Positions 43,063-53,035 of a stretch of DNA of 64,000 bases are shown piece by piece; positions within the stretch are counted from its first letter, which is position 1, and each line of letters opens with the position of its first letter. Both the position numbers and the translations under genes were made by a program. Below the pieces are notes generated by a model. The model searched no databases. It saw only the letters and a list, made by a program, of their open reading frames with translations, and was not told the origin of the DNA. Location of the stretch: NCBI GenBank assembly GCA_020861185.1, contig JAJBSV010000008.1, forward strand, positions 1 through 64,000. Reading direction: 5' to 3'. Origin of the DNA: Ruminococcus sp. (GTDB lineage Bacteria; Bacillota; Clostridia; Oscillospirales; Ruminococcaceae).

Positions 43063-45555
43063 TTACTCGCGATTTGTAATTAACCTCAGCAGTCCCGAGG
43101 CAATCGGCACAGCCGCCGCAAATATGAGCGACCAAACCATTTCCGGCAGTATCAAAGGTGTTGTCTCCATCGCAACTGACAAAAACGGTACATATATGCA
43201 CAGAGCCGTAACACCGGCGGAGGCAAGTACAGCAAAAATCAGAGCCGGATTCTCAAACGGATTCATCCGGAATACAGATTTTTTCTCGTTTCTGCACTCA
43301 AAAACATGTATAAGCTGGCTTGCAATCAGTGTCACCAGAGCACAGGTTCTTGCGGTTTCCAGTGTACATCCAAAATAAAGCGAATACGCAAAGCATCCGA
43401 GAGTGCAAAGCCCGATGAGAATGCCCCTGACTGAAATCTTTCCTAAGAGTCCTCCGCTGAAAAAGCTCCCTGAAAATTCGGACGGCTTCATTCGAAGAAT
43501 CTCTTTTTCGCTCTTCTCAAGGCTCAGTGCCATCGCCGGAAGTCCGTCGGTCACGAGATTTACAAGAAGTATCTGCGTGGGAAGCAGAACCACCGGTAGC
43601 CCCAGAACTATCGACAGGAACATAACCATAACTTCTCCGATGTTGCAGGAAATCAGATATCTCACAAACTTTCGGATGTTCATATAGACGGTTCTTCCTT
43701 GTCTGACCGCTTCGCAGATGGTCGAGAGGTTGTCATCAAGTAAAATCATATCCGCCGCCTGTTTGCAAGCCTCCGAGCCGTTCTGTCCGATTGCGATTCC
43801 GATGTCAGCTTCCTTGACGGCGGGAGCGTCGTTCACTCCGTCGCCCGTCATAGCAACGATGTTGCCTTTTCTTTTGAGCGATTGCACGATTCGAAGTTTA
43901 TCGCTCGGGTCGACTCTTGCAAATACAGCGGCTTTTGAAATTATCCTGTCGAGCTCCTTGTCGGTCATATTGTCGAGTTCTACCTTCGATATAACCAAAT
44001 CCCCACGCCTGAGTATTCCGACCTCCTTTGCAACCGCTTCGGCAGTCAGCTTGTGGTCGCCTGTAATCATAACCGTTCGGATTCCGGCTTTTCTGAGTTC
44101 GCTTACAGACGTTTTAGCCTCCGCTCTCGGAGCGTCGAGCATACCGGTGAGTCCCAAGAACACTTCATAGCCGGTTTTCTCATCTGTAAAGGCAAACGCC
44201 ATGACACGAAGTGCGCTTGCGGCGTAATCGTCAACAGTCTGATATAAATCTATTCTTTTCTCGCTTGTCAATGGTTCAACGCTCGATTCGGTATAAATCA
44301 TTCGACAGGATTTGAGTATCACATCCGGTGCGCCTTTTGTATATGTCCATACGCCGTGATTATCAGAGACAGTGACGCTCATTTTCTTTGTTTCGCTGTC
44401 AAATGGTATCTCGGAAAGCCTTGTGAAACCGTCTTTGTTTACGCCAAACTTTTTGGCGACGACAAGAAGAGCTATCTCTGTAGGGTCGCCGATGCCATCG
44501 CTCTCGCTCAGGACGGCATTGTTGCATAGAACGGCACACTTGAGGAGTTCACTCAGAGCTTTGTCCGGCTTTAAATCATCTGTAATGGCATATTCCTTGT
44601 CGGCGGTTCTTATTTTCGTGACGCTCATTTTATTTTCGGTGAGGGTTCCTGTTTTATCCGTGCATATGACATTTGCACAGCTGAGAGTTTCTACCGAATG
44701 AAGCCTTCTCACAAGAGCGTTTCTCTTCATCATTCTTCGGACGGACAATGCAAGCGCAATAGTAACTGTTGCCGGAAGCCCCTCGGGGATGGCGGCGATT
44801 GCTATTGTGATGCCTGTCATAAGCATGTCGAAAATCGGCTCGCCTCGCCATATTCCCGCTACAACCACAAGCACGCAAACTGCGGCACACATAATGCAAA
44901 GCGTCTTTCCGAGGGAACCGAGCTTTCTTTGGAGCGGTGTTTCCTGATTTCCCGCTTCGTCTATTAGCGAAGAAACCTGTCCCATTTTGGTGTTCATGCC
45001 TGTACTTTCGCAGACGATAACGGCGTTGCCTCTTGTAACCGAGCTTCCCATGAAGACTTGGTTTTCTGAATCGTCTTTCCTCACTGCCTCCGATTCGCCG
45101 GTGAGTATAGATTCATTGCACCAGAGCCCGTTGGAACTGAGTATTTTCCCGTCGCACGGCACTTGGTCTCCGGCTTCTATCAGAATAACGTCACCCGGGA
45201 CTATCTGCGAAGCGTCTATGACTTTTTCTTTCCCATCCCGAATCACTCTTGCGGTCGGTGCCGTCAGTTTTTCGAGAGCTTCCATCGTTTTCTCTGTCCT
45301 GTATTCCTGAATGAATCCAAGTATTGCATTCATCAGAACAATAAGAATTATCGTCACCGCATCGTATATTTCGCCCATGGCGACAGATATAACCGTCGCG
45401 CCCAAAAGCACCATAACCATGATATCCTTGAACTGCGACAGAAATATCCCGACGGGGTTCTTCTTGCTTTTCGACTTAAGGCGGTTGTAGCCGAATTCTT
45501 TCAATCTCTTTTCGACGTCCTGTTCACTCAGACCGCCAAAATTATTTTCCTGCAT
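43063..45555 (-). CDS. P-type Ca2+-ATPase (PacL/SERCA-like)
   Basis: 830 residues. An N-terminal cation-transporter domain GLSEQDVEKRLKEFGYN, TGES, the phosphorylation motif CTDKTGTLTENKMS and MTGDGVNDAPAVKEADIG, with ten membrane segments in all (two pairs plus a C-terminal six). The type is PII, most like calcium pumps (PEGL before the phosphorylation site). It probably exports Ca2+. ATG 45555 follows AAGGGAG. It is on the same strand as the frameshifted flavin reductase gene, 69 bp further on. Confidence 0.9.
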   Translation of the reverse strand: MQENNFGGLSEQDVEKRLKEFGYNRLKSKSKKNPVGIFLSQFKDIMVMVLLGATVISVAMGEIYDAVTIILIVLMNAILGFIQEYRTEKTMEALEKLTAPTARVIRDGKEKVIDASQIVPGDVILIEAGDQVPCDGKILSSNGLWCNESILTGESEAVRKDDSENQVFMGSSVTRGNAVIVCESTGMNTKMGQVSSLIDEAGNQETPLQRKLGSLGKTLCIMCAAVCVLVVVAGIWRGEPIFDMLMTGITIAIAAIPEGLPATVTIALALSVRRMMKRNALVRRLHSVETLSCANVICTDKTGTLTENKMSVTKIRTADKEYAITDDLKPDKALSELLKCAVLCNNAVLSESDGIGDPTEIALLVVAKKFGVNKDGFTRLSEIPFDSETKKMSVTVSDNHGVWTYTKGAPDVILKSCRMIYTESSVEPLTSEKRIDLYQTVDDYAASALRVMAFAFTDEKTGYEVFLGLTGMLDAPRAEAKTSVSELRKAGIRTVMITGDHKLTAEAVAKEVGILRRGDLVISKVELDNMTDKELDRIISKAAVFARVDPSDKLRIVQSLKRKGNIVAMTGDGVNDAPAVKEADIGIAIGQNGSEACKQAADMILLDDNLSTICEAVRQGRTVYMNIRKFVRYLISCNIGEVMVMFLSIVLGLPVVLLPTQILLVNLVTDGLPAMALSLEKSEKEILRMKPSEFSGSFFSGGLLGKISVRGILIGLCTLGCFAYSLYFGCTLETARTCALVTLIASQLIHVFECRNEKKSVFRMNPFENPALIFAVLASAGVTALCIYVPFLSVAMETTPLILPEMVWSLIFAAAVPIASGLLRLITNRE

Positions 45556-45624
45556 GATAAAACTCCCTTCCGAAACTCGTCCTAAGGTGAGTTTATGAAA
45601 GAGAGTCTTGTTTTAGAATGAGTT

Positions 45625-46127
45625 TCAGTTTGCCTTGTAAGCCTTGACTATCTCGCCGATGTACATTGTGTGAAGGTCATTCTCGGGATAGTTCCGTTCA
45701 AACACTGTCTTATCGACAAACGAATCCTTTGTAAGCTTCTGTGCATAGAGCTTTCTGCAAACGAGGACGAGGTTTGCCTCCTCAAAAGTGACCGTTCCAT
45801 CTGTGAACAGGGAGTGAGACCCGCTTCCTTCGGCTTATCGTGGTCTCTTCCCGAAACTCTTCCGCAGAGCCCGAGAGCTTTCTTGTAGCCGTCGGGGAAG
45901 AAGGTGAGGGTGAAGCAGTCGCTTCCGTCAACAAACTGCTTCGTATATCTCTGAGGTCTTATATAGCAGGTGGCAACCTCTTTGCCCCAGAGAATGCCGA
46001 CTCCGCCCCATGAGGCTGTCATAGTGTTGAAGCTGTCTTCGGTTCCTGCCGAGATGAGGCACCAATCGTTGCCGATTCTCTCAAACGGATTGAAAGTGAG
46101 CTCGCCTATATTGAATTCTTTCAGCAT
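45625..46127 (-). pseudogene. Flavin reductase-like (flavoredoxin) protein, frameshifted
   Basis: Residues 1 to about 106 read cleanly (FNPFERIGNDWCLISAG, SFNTMTASWGGVGILWGK), matching flavin reductase/FMN-binding split-barrel proteins. At about 45809-45812 one base appears to be missing; adding one gives FTDGTVTFEEANLVLVCRKL and a tail ending KAYKAN at 45625. The region is 503 nt, one short of a multiple of three; the corrected length is 167 residues. As written, the frame ends at 45648 in unrelated sequence. This may be a true mutation or a sequence error. ATG 46127 has AAAGG at 9 nt. It lies 45 bp after prs. Confidence 0.75.
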
Positions 46128-46172
46128 AAGAATCATCCTTTCTCAAATATATCCAAGATACTTTATGCCGGA

Positions 46173-47324
46173 TTATTTTGCCCTATGCTCCTTGATAAGT
46201 GTCTGAATCTTCTCATGCGGGTCGATAATCGAGCTTACTGACATGTCGTGGTTGAGAGCAGTGATGAAGTAGGAAACATACTTCGAGCAGTCAACTACAT
46301 GATACCATTCTCTCTCGAGCAACTCCTTGGGAGCATATGTCAGGTTAGTTCCGAATACGCCGTCGATAATACCGTCCTCATAAGCCTTGTCCATTTCGTC
46401 GTAGCCTTTTGTGAAGATGCAGTAAGTAGCATAGGTGAAGATTCTCTTTGCGTGTCTTTTCTTGAGGTCATAGGCGACTTCAATCATCGAATTTCCGGAG
46501 GAGATGATGTCGTCGGCGATGAAGATATCCATTCCGGTAACATCGTTTCCGAGATATTCGTGAGCTTCAATCTTGTTGACGCCGTCGATAACCTGACTTA
46601 CGTCTCTTCTCTTATAAAACATGCCAAGCGTAACCTGAAGCTCGGAGGAATAGTGCATGTTTCGATTCATTCCGCCTTCGTCGGGTGATACAATCATGAA
46701 ATGCTCTTTGTCTATAATCAGGTCGGGGAACGCCTTGAAGAGGGCTTTAAGCGCCTGATAAGAGGGAACGATGTTGTCAAATCCCATAAGCGGGACAGCA
46801 TTCATAACTCTCGGGTCGTGAGCATCGAATGTCAGAACGTTCTCAACTCCGATGTTCTGGAGCTCCTGAAGCATGACTGCGGCGTCGAGGGATTCTCTGC
46901 CGTTGCGCCTGTGCTGTCTGCCACCGTAGAGAAGGGGCATGATTACATTGACTCTGTGCGCCTTTCCTCCTGCGGCTTGAATCAATCTTTTTAAATCCTG
47001 AAAATGGTCGTCGGGAGATTTGCGATTTTCATAGCCGAAATACGGGTATGTACAGGAGTAGTTTCCTACATCGCAAACGAAGAAAAGGTCATAGCCTCTG
47101 ACTGTCTCGTAGATGAAGCCCTTGGCGTCTCCCGATTGGAATCTGGGACAGCTTGCCGGGATAAGGAAGGTATCAACATCCCTTCCCGCCTGTCTTGCCC
47201 ATGTCACGAGATAGTCGTTAATCTTCTCACCGAGCTCTTTGGCGTTTTCCATTGCTATGATGCCAAGTGGAGCTACACTCAGCTCGGGGTTGAAGATTTG
47301 CGAGGTCTTTTTTAACATTGTCAT
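46173..47324 (-). CDS. prs: Ribose-phosphate pyrophosphokinase (divergent)
   Basis: 383 residues, longer than usual Prs (about 310-320), with an N-terminal extension. The phosphoribosyltransferase core has LLYGGRQHRR, FDAHDPR, DEGGMNR and the PRPP loop IFIADDIISSGNS. The loop usually ends TGGT or TAGT; SGNS is a variant. It makes PRPP for nucleotide and amino acid synthesis. ATG 47324 follows GGAGG. It is 78 bp downstream of potD on the same strand. Confidence 0.88.
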   Translation of the reverse strand: MTMLKKTSQIFNPELSVAPLGIIAMENAKELGEKINDYLVTWARQAGRDVDTFLIPASCPRFQSGDAKGFIYETVRGYDLFFVCDVGNYSCTYPYFGYENRKSPDDHFQDLKRLIQAAGGKAHRVNVIMPLLYGGRQHRRNGRESLDAAVMLQELQNIGVENVLTFDAHDPRVMNAVPLMGFDNIVPSYQALKALFKAFPDLIIDKEHFMIVSPDEGGMNRNMHYSSELQVTLGMFYKRRDVSQVIDGVNKIEAHEYLGNDVTGMDIFIADDIISSGNSMIEVAYDLKKRHAKRIFTYATYCIFTKGYDEMDKAYEDGIIDGVFGTNLTYAPKELLEREWYHVVDCSKYVSYFITALNHDMSVSSIIDPHEKIQTLIKEHRAK

Positions 47325-47402
47325 TGAATCATGCCTCCATATTGTATTTTGAATAATAGTGTGCCGAATATGCTATATTCTAAATCTATAAAAGATAGAT
47401 TC

Positions 47403-48638
47403 CTACAGGTGATCGGAGTGCTTTTTTCTTGCCCGCCGGACGTTCACAAATACCGTAGCCGCCAGCATGGCAATAAGGAAAATGGGTACGAGCCAAGGAT
47501 TTGTCCCGTCAATTTTGAGCTGATTCCAGAGGGTTTGCATAAGCTCATTTGTCTCGTCAAAGAGATTGACAAAGACTTCCGTATGCTCGTTGAGATATTC
47601 ATCCGACGGATATTGCAGTGGGTTGTTCTTCACCTCATCGTCTAAAAGCTCATACGCCACCTGATTCGGAGTTGAATAGCCGGTGTATTCGCAGTTTGCG
47701 AGGGCAACCTCAGCTTCGCAGAGGAAGTTTATATACATTTCCGCTGCTTCCTTGTTCTGAGCGGTGGTCGGAATGCAGATGGCGTCTACAAACTGGTTGG
47801 TTCCTTCAACGGGGATGCAATAGGTGAGGTCTTCGTTCTCAGCCATCATTGTGACTGCGTCTCCGGCATAGTAGGGAGCGATGGCGGCGGAACCGCCCTC
47901 CATCTTGTCGAAAATCTCATCCATGACGTAAGCCTGAACCACTGACTTCTGTTCCTTCAGGAGAAGTGCCGCTTCCTGAAGTTCGAGCTCGTCCTCGGTA
48001 TTCTGGGAGTAGCCTAAGTACGTCAACGCAATACCAAAGGCATCTCTCGGATTGTTGAACATCAGGATATTTCCCGCATACTCTTTATCCCAGAGCGAAG
48101 CCCACGAGGTTATTTCTTCGTCAACCATAGTGGTGTTGTAGATAATAACAACCATTCCCCAGAGATAGGGGACAGAGTATTCGTTCGTCGGGTCGTATTC
48201 GGGATAGAGGAACGTATCCATGATATTTTTGATATTCGGGATATTATCAAAATCAAGCTTCTGGACAAGCCCTTCGTCTATCATCTTTGAAATCATGTAA
48301 TCGCTCGGGATTATGATGTCATACTCCGCACTGCCCGACTGAATCTTCGAGTAGAGAGTTTCGTTGCTCGCAAACGTTGTGTAGTTGACCTCGATTCCGG
48401 TGAGAGCTTCAAAAGCTTCGTTTACATCGAGCATGTCCGATTCGTTAAGGCACATATACTCGCCCCAGTTGGCGACATTAAGTATAATGTCCTGACCCAT
48501 GAAACGGGTATAGTCGTAGTCTGAAAGAAGCTCCTCATCGAGCTCGGAGTATGCGCCATATGCGTTGCCGGATGAGCATCCGCAAAGGGAAAGTGTAAGA
48601 ACGAGAAAGGCTATAAGAGCCGCTAAAAGTTTTCTCAT
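47403..48638 (-). CDS. potD: Spermidine/putrescine-binding lipoprotein with C-terminal membrane helix
   Basis: 411 residues. A lipoprotein signal with lipobox LCGC (Cys about 20), then a PotD-like binding domain (LNVANWGEYMC, YDIIIPSDYMISKM, YLWGMVVIIYNT, NFLCEAEVALANCEYTGYSTPN). Unusually the C-terminus ends with a transmembrane helix (PWLVPIFLIAMLAATVFVNV) and basic tail. It should capture polyamines for PotABC. The start overlaps potC by 4 nt. A terminator is not obvious after it. Confidence 0.88.
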   Translation of the reverse strand: MRKLLAALIAFLVLTLSLCGCSSGNAYGAYSELDEELLSDYDYTRFMGQDIILNVANWGEYMCLNESDMLDVNEAFEALTGIEVNYTTFASNETLYSKIQSGSAEYDIIIPSDYMISKMIDEGLVQKLDFDNIPNIKNIMDTFLYPEYDPTNEYSVPYLWGMVVIIYNTTMVDEEITSWASLWDKEYAGNILMFNNPRDAFGIALTYLGYSQNTEDELELQEAALLLKEQKSVVQAYVMDEIFDKMEGGSAAIAPYYAGDAVTMMAENEDLTYCIPVEGTNQFVDAICIPTTAQNKEAAEMYINFLCEAEVALANCEYTGYSTPNQVAYELLDDEVKNNPLQYPSDEYLNEHTEVFVNLFDETNELMQTLWNQLKIDGTNPWLVPIFLIAMLAATVFVNVRRARKKHSDHL

Positions 48639-49465
48639 ATCATGCTCTCCTTCCTCTGAGCGGCGCGGAATTGCTCTTGCTCACGTCTCAGCTTGCGGTT
48701 GTCGAGTATGTTTTTGGTTATGAGAATAACACAGATTACGAGGAAGATAATCGCCGACAGAGCGTTTATCTCCGGTGAAACCTTAAGCCTTGTCATCGAC
48801 TCAATCGTGATAGAAAGCGTCTGCACGTTCGTGCCGGATGTGAAGTAGCTTACAACGAAGTCATCAATCGAATAAGTGACACTCATCAGGAATCCTGTGA
48901 AGATGCCGGGCATAATCTCAGGGATTACGACCTTAAAGAACGCCTGCCTCTGGTTGCATCCAAGGTCCTGAGCGGCTTCAACAAGGCTCGGGTTCATTCC
49001 CCTGAGCTTCGGAAGCACGCTGTATATGACATACGGAACGTCAAACGAGATGTGCGCCAGTATAAGAGAGGCGAAACCGAACTGGAAACCGAACGAGGTT
49101 CTGAAAATCTGGAATAGAAGCATCAGAGACACGCCCATGATTATTTCAGGACTGACAACGGGTATATATGTCAGGTTCATGAAAACGGTTTTGGAGCGTT
49201 TTTTCATGCTGTTGATTCCGAGAGCGGCGGTAGTGCCCAGGATTGTAGCAAATATCGACGCCGCAAGAGCAACTATAACGGTGTTTCTCAGTGAAGTCAT
49301 TATAGTCTCGTTGTGGAACAGCTTGACGTACCAGTCAAGGGTAAAGCCTGTCCAGTTGGAACGTGATTTGGATACGTTGAACGAGAATACAATCAGAACG
49401 AGAATAGGAAGATACAAAAACAGGTACAGAGCGTACATGTAGAGCTTGGAGGATAGCTTTCTCAT
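48635..49465 (-). CDS. potC: Polyamine ABC permease PotC
   Basis: 276 residues, six membrane helices and the cytoplasmic EAA loop EAAQDLGCNQRQAFFKVVIPEIMPG that docks with PotA (two parts: EAAQDLGCN and FFKVVIPEIMPG). It forms the membrane channel with PotB. ATGA overlaps with both neighbours (4 nt) show tight coupling in potABCD. Confidence 0.93.
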   Translation of the reverse strand: MRKLSSKLYMYALYLFLYLPILVLIVFSFNVSKSRSNWTGFTLDWYVKLFHNETIMTSLRNTVIVALAASIFATILGTTAALGINSMKKRSKTVFMNLTYIPVVSPEIIMGVSLMLLFQIFRTSFGFQFGFASLILAHISFDVPYVIYSVLPKLRGMNPSLVEAAQDLGCNQRQAFFKVVIPEIMPGIFTGFLMSVTYSIDDFVVSYFTSGTNVQTLSITIESMTRLKVSPEINALSAIIFLVICVILITKNILDNRKLRREQEQFRAAQRKESMI

Positions 49466-50271
49466 GGCATAACCTCCTCTTCCGAGCCGAACTGATTGAA
49501 CAGGCTCATCAGGAATATTACGACTATCATAAGAACCAGTGCCATAGCCGAACCGAGGTGAGGATTATATGATGTTCCCAGGAACTGCGATTCGATTATG
49601 TCGCCGATAAGGTCGCTTGTTCCGCCGCCAAGCATTCTTGAAATGACGAAGGTCGAAACGCTCGGAATGAAAACGGCGATAATGCCTGAATTGATTCCGG
49701 GCATCGAGAGGGGAAGAATGACCCTTCTTACGAGGTTGAAGTTGTTTGAGCCTAAGTCTCTTGCTGCTTCGATAACGCTTGAATCAATCTTGACCATTGC
49801 CGAATAGAGCGGTAGAATCATGAACGGCAGATAATTATATACCATACCGAGAATGACGGCGCCGCCGTTATTGATAAGGTTCAGAGGACCGATTCCAAAC
49901 AGCCCCAGAAATTTGTTTATAAGACCGTTCGACTCAAGAAGCGTCATCCATGCGTAGGTTCTCAGGATGAAGTTTGTCCACATGGGGACCATTATTAAAA
50001 CTATAAGCGAGGATTGGTTGAATGACTTTGCACGCGAGATGATATATGCCGCGGGAAAAGCCAATATAAGACAGATAACCGTTGCGATGATGGCAAACAG
50101 TATTGAGCGGAAGAGCACCGCCATATAGTCCGACATATCGAACAGGTTTTGGAGAGTGAAAATTCCGTCAGAATCGGTAAGAGCGAATCCGATTACAAGT
50201 CCTAAAGGAATTATCGTGAAAATCAGAACCCATACAGCATATGGTACAGCGAAAACCTTAGATACCTTCAT
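49462..50271 (-). CDS. potB: Polyamine ABC permease PotB
   Basis: 269 residues, six membrane helices and an EAA loop EAARDLGSNNFNLVRRVILP. Partner of PotC. It starts 6 bp after potA's stop and overlaps potC by 4 nt. Confidence 0.93.
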   Translation of the reverse strand: MKVSKVFAVPYAVWVLIFTIIPLGLVIGFALTDSDGIFTLQNLFDMSDYMAVLFRSILFAIIATVICLILAFPAAYIISRAKSFNQSSLIVLIMVPMWTNFILRTYAWMTLLESNGLINKFLGLFGIGPLNLINNGGAVILGMVYNYLPFMILPLYSAMVKIDSSVIEAARDLGSNNFNLVRRVILPLSMPGINSGIIAVFIPSVSTFVISRMLGGGTSDLIGDIIESQFLGTSYNPHLGSAMALVLMIVVIFLMSLFNQFGSEEEVMP

Positions 50272-50277
50272 CTTCGG

Positions 50278-51321
50278 TTATGCCTCCGACTTGTGCATGA
50301 TATGTATGTCCATAGGAGTAACATTCATGCCGATAATCGCTCCTGCCTCCTCGCTCTGAGTGGAGTGTATTTTCCATTTGTAGCCGAGAGCATCAACGCC
50401 GATTTCGTAGTGAACGCCTTTGAATATACAGCTTTCCACTACTCCGACGATAGCTCCCTGATACTGCGGAACAACCTTGATGTCTTCCGGCCTTATGACA
50501 ACGTCAACAAGCTCGTCCGGGGCGAATCCCTGATCAACGCAGGAGAATTCTTTGCCGGCAAACTCGACCAGAAAGTCGCGTCTCATTATTCCGTCTATGA
50601 TGTTTGATTCGCCGATAAAGTCGGCAACAAAGGCGTTTGCAGGCTCGTTATAAATATCCTGCGGTGTGCCTATCTGCTGAATGGAGCCGTCTCTCATTAC
50701 GACTACCGTGTCGGACATGGTCAGAGCTTCCTCCTGGTCATGTGTGACATAGATAAACGTAATCTCGAGATCACGCTGCATTCTCTTAAGCTCTATCTGC
50801 ATTTCCTTTCGGAGCTTAAGATCCAATGCGCCCAGCGGTTCATCAAGCAGTAAAACCTTCGGGCGATTGACGAGAGCTCTGGCAATGGCAATTCTTTGCT
50901 GTTGTCCGCCGGAAAGAGAATTAACCGAGCGTTTCTCAAAGCCTTGCATGTTTACAAGCTCAAGCATCTCTCCGACACGGGTTGCAATTTCTTTCTCGGG
51001 AAGCTTCTGAATCCTGAGACCGAAAGCAATGTTGTCGTAGATATTCAAATGGGGGAAAAGCGCGTACTTCTGGAAGACAGTGTTGACCTCACGCTTGTGG
51101 GGTGGGAGGTTGTTAATCTTCACGCCGTTAAAAAATAGCTCACCGCTTGCCATTTCGGCAAAGCCACCGATGATCCGAAGCGTAGTGGTCTTTCCACATC
51201 CCGACGGACCCAAGAGTGTTACGAATTGTTTGTCCACTATGTCGAGGTTGATGCTTTTGAGCACCTGAATCCCGTCATACTCGACAACAGCATTTCGTAT
51301 GCTGATGATAGTATTTTTCAA
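50278..51321 (-). CDS. potA: Polyamine ABC ATPase PotA
   Basis: 347 residues. Walker [13 protein letters not shown], signature [11 protein letters not shown], Walker [14 protein letters not shown]-loop VTHDQEEA, then a C-terminal TOBE domain (about 255-335). It drives polyamine uptake by PotBCD. It is the first gene of the operon, behind the promoter at 51390-51418. Confidence 0.94.
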   Translation of the reverse strand: MKNTIISIRNAVVEYDGIQVLKSINLDIVDKQFVTLLGPSGCGKTTTLRIIGGFAEMASGELFFNGVKINNLPPHKREVNTVFQKYALFPHLNIYDNIAFGLRIQKLPEKEIATRVGEMLELVNMQGFEKRSVNSLSGGQQQRIAIARALVNRPKVLLLDEPLGALDLKLRKEMQIELKRMQRDLEITFIYVTHDQEEALTMSDTVVVMRDGSIQQIGTPQDIYNEPANAFVADFIGESNIIDGIMRRDFLVEFAGKEFSCVDQGFAPDELVDVVIRPEDIKVVPQYQGAIVGVVESCIFKGVHYEIGVDALGYKWKIHSTQSEEAGAIIGMNVTPMDIHIMHKSEA

Positions 51322-51389
51322 TTACAATCTTTGTCTCCTTGTTTTAAACAATTTTTTCGGCAGCATGATACCCCATAATGCCACTTTTT

Positions 51390-51418
51390 ATTATATAGCA
51401 AATTCAGCCCTTTTACAA
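51390..51418 (-). promoter_or_regulatory. Promoter of potABCD
   Basis: On the reverse strand, TTGTAA (51418-51413), a 17-bp spacer and a perfect TATAAT (51395-51390). The gap between potA and murD (51322-51640) holds this promoter, an AT-rich stretch, the murD promoter and its leader; no further gene is seen. Confidence 0.75.
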
Positions 51419-51536
51419 TAATAAAATTATAAATATTCGCGATATTTTGATAGGATTTTTTTATCCTTTTGTCGCAGTGAACTTTGATTGCCTCCCGAAA
51501 TTCAAAAAAATCTTCTCACTCTCGCAAAATTAGGCA

Positions 51537-51565
51537 TTGAATTGCGTAGGGAAATGTTATATAAT
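51537..51565 (+). promoter_or_regulatory. Promoter of the murD-dnaE gene run
   Basis: TTGAAT (51537-51542), a 17-bp spacer and a perfect TATAAT (51560-51565). Transcription would start near 51572. Confidence 0.8.
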
Positions 51566-51570
51566 GTTAT

Positions 51571-51609
51571 AGGCTGAAAATGTATAGTGACATACTGCGT
51601 GTTCAGCCT
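51571..51609 (+). promoter_or_regulatory. Stem-loop at the 5' end of the murD leader
   Basis: AGGCTGAA (51571-51578) pairs with TTCAGCCT (51602-51609); an inner GTAT/ATAC pairing is possible. No T-run follows. It may stabilise the long transcript; a regulatory role is not shown. Confidence 0.35.
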
Positions 51610-51640
51610 TAGCAAACGAAAAATCGAAAGGCGTGAATAT

Positions 51641-53035
51641 ATGAACAAGACACAGAGATTTTTTGATTCTCTTAAAGATATGAAGGTTGCCTTTATCGGC
51701 ACAGGTGTGAGCCACACCGAACTCATAAGGCTGTTCCTGTCCAAAGGCATTGACGTAACCGTTCTGGACAGGAAGACAAAAGAGCAATACGACCCCGAGC
51801 TCTACAGCGAGTTTTCAGAAAAGGGTGTAAAATTTGTCCTGGGCGAGAGCTATCTCGACAGCCTCACCGACTATGATGTAGTGTATCGCACTCCGGGAAT
51901 GTATTATAACAACCCGAAGCTCGTTGAAGCCCGTCAGGCAGGAGTCATAATCACAAGCGAGATGGAATCCTTCTTTGAGCTTTGCCCCTGCAAGATATAT
52001 GCTGTTACCGGCTCGGATGGCAAAACCACCACGACGACGCTTATATCCGAATTTTTGAAAGCAGAAGGCTATAAGGTCTGGCTTGGAGGAAATATCGGAA
52101 AGGCTTTGCTACCGAGAATCGAGAGCATATCCGAGACGGATTTCGCAGTTGTTGAGCTTTCAAGCTTCCAGCTCATTTCGATGCGCGAATCTCCCGATGT
52201 CGCAGTCATAACGAATATATCTCCGAACCATCTCGATGTTCACGGCACGATGGAGGAGTATATCTCCGCCAAGTGCAACATCCTCGACCACCAGAGCACA
52301 TTCTCAAAGGCTGTTCTGAATCAGGACAATGCCGAGACCGTCAAGCTCGGTGAGCGCGTAAGAGGAAATTTGGTCGGCTTTTCAAGACTTTCGCCTGTGA
52401 AGGTTGGAGCCTACCTCAATTCCGACAGAGTTCTCTGCTACTGCGACGGCAGAAAGACCGTCAAGATTATTCCAGCGGAAAGAATCAAGCTTCCGGGCGA
52501 GCACAATATCGAGAATTACTTGGCGGCAATCAGCGCCGTCTGGGGAGATGTTTCGATAGATTCCATCTGCCGTGTTGCACGCCATTTCGGCGGTGTTGAG
52601 CACAGAATCGAATTTGTAAGAGAACTTGATGGTGTCAAGTACTATAACGACTCAATTGCTTCCAGTCCGACGAGAGTTATAGCAGGTCTCAAGGCGTTCG
52701 GAACAAAGATAATAGTGATCGCCGGCGGCTACGACAAGAAGATTCCTTTCGAACCTCTTGCCGAACCGGTCAATAAGTACGTCAAGACTCTGATTCTCAT
52801 GGGTCAGACCGCACCGAAGATTGAAAAAGCCGTAACCGACACACCGTTCTATAATCCCGATGAGCTGACGATTCTTCACGCTTCGGGAATGGAAGAAGCG
52901 GTTGAGCTCGCAAGAAAGAGCGCCGAGTCGGGCGATATTGTAACGCTTTCTCCGGCATGTGCTTCGTTCGACATGTATCCGAACTTCGAGGTCAGGGGCA
53001 GGCACTACAAGTCGATAGTGAGCGGTCTCAAGTAA
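51641..53035 (+). CDS. murD: UDP-N-acetylmuramoylalanine-D-glutamate ligase (MurD)
   Basis: 464 residues, normal for MurD. An N-terminal Rossmann segment (KVAFIGTGVSHTELIRLFL), P-loop YAVTGSDGKTTTTTLI, ELSSFQLISM, NISPNHLDVHG, and C-terminal VEHRIEFV, then YNDSIASSPTRVIAGL. It adds D-glutamate to UDP-MurNAc-L-Ala. ATG 51641 follows AAAGG; the longer frame from 51587 has no site. It is the first gene of the long run to dnaE and overlaps the next gene by 1 nt. Confidence 0.93.
   Translation: MNKTQRFFDSLKDMKVAFIGTGVSHTELIRLFLSKGIDVTVLDRKTKEQYDPELYSEFSEKGVKFVLGESYLDSLTDYDVVYRTPGMYYNNPKLVEARQAGVIITSEMESFFELCPCKIYAVTGSDGKTTTTTLISEFLKAEGYKVWLGGNIGKALLPRIESISETDFAVVELSSFQLISMRESPDVAVITNISPNHLDVHGTMEEYISAKCNILDHQSTFSKAVLNQDNAETVKLGERVRGNLVGFSRLSPVKVGAYLNSDRVLCYCDGRKTVKIIPAERIKLPGEHNIENYLAAISAVWGDVSIDSICRVARHFGGVEHRIEFVRELDGVKYYNDSIASSPTRVIAGLKAFGTKIIVIAGGYDKKIPFEPLAEPVNKYVKTLILMGQTAPKIEKAVTDTPFYNPDELTILHASGMEEAVELARKSAESGDIVTLSPACASFDMYPNFEVRGRHYKSIVSGLK

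Noticed and set aside
47383-47401. Small hairpin between prs and potD as terminator
   Set aside because: A 7-bp AT-rich stem without a T-run on the transcribed side; too weak to call.
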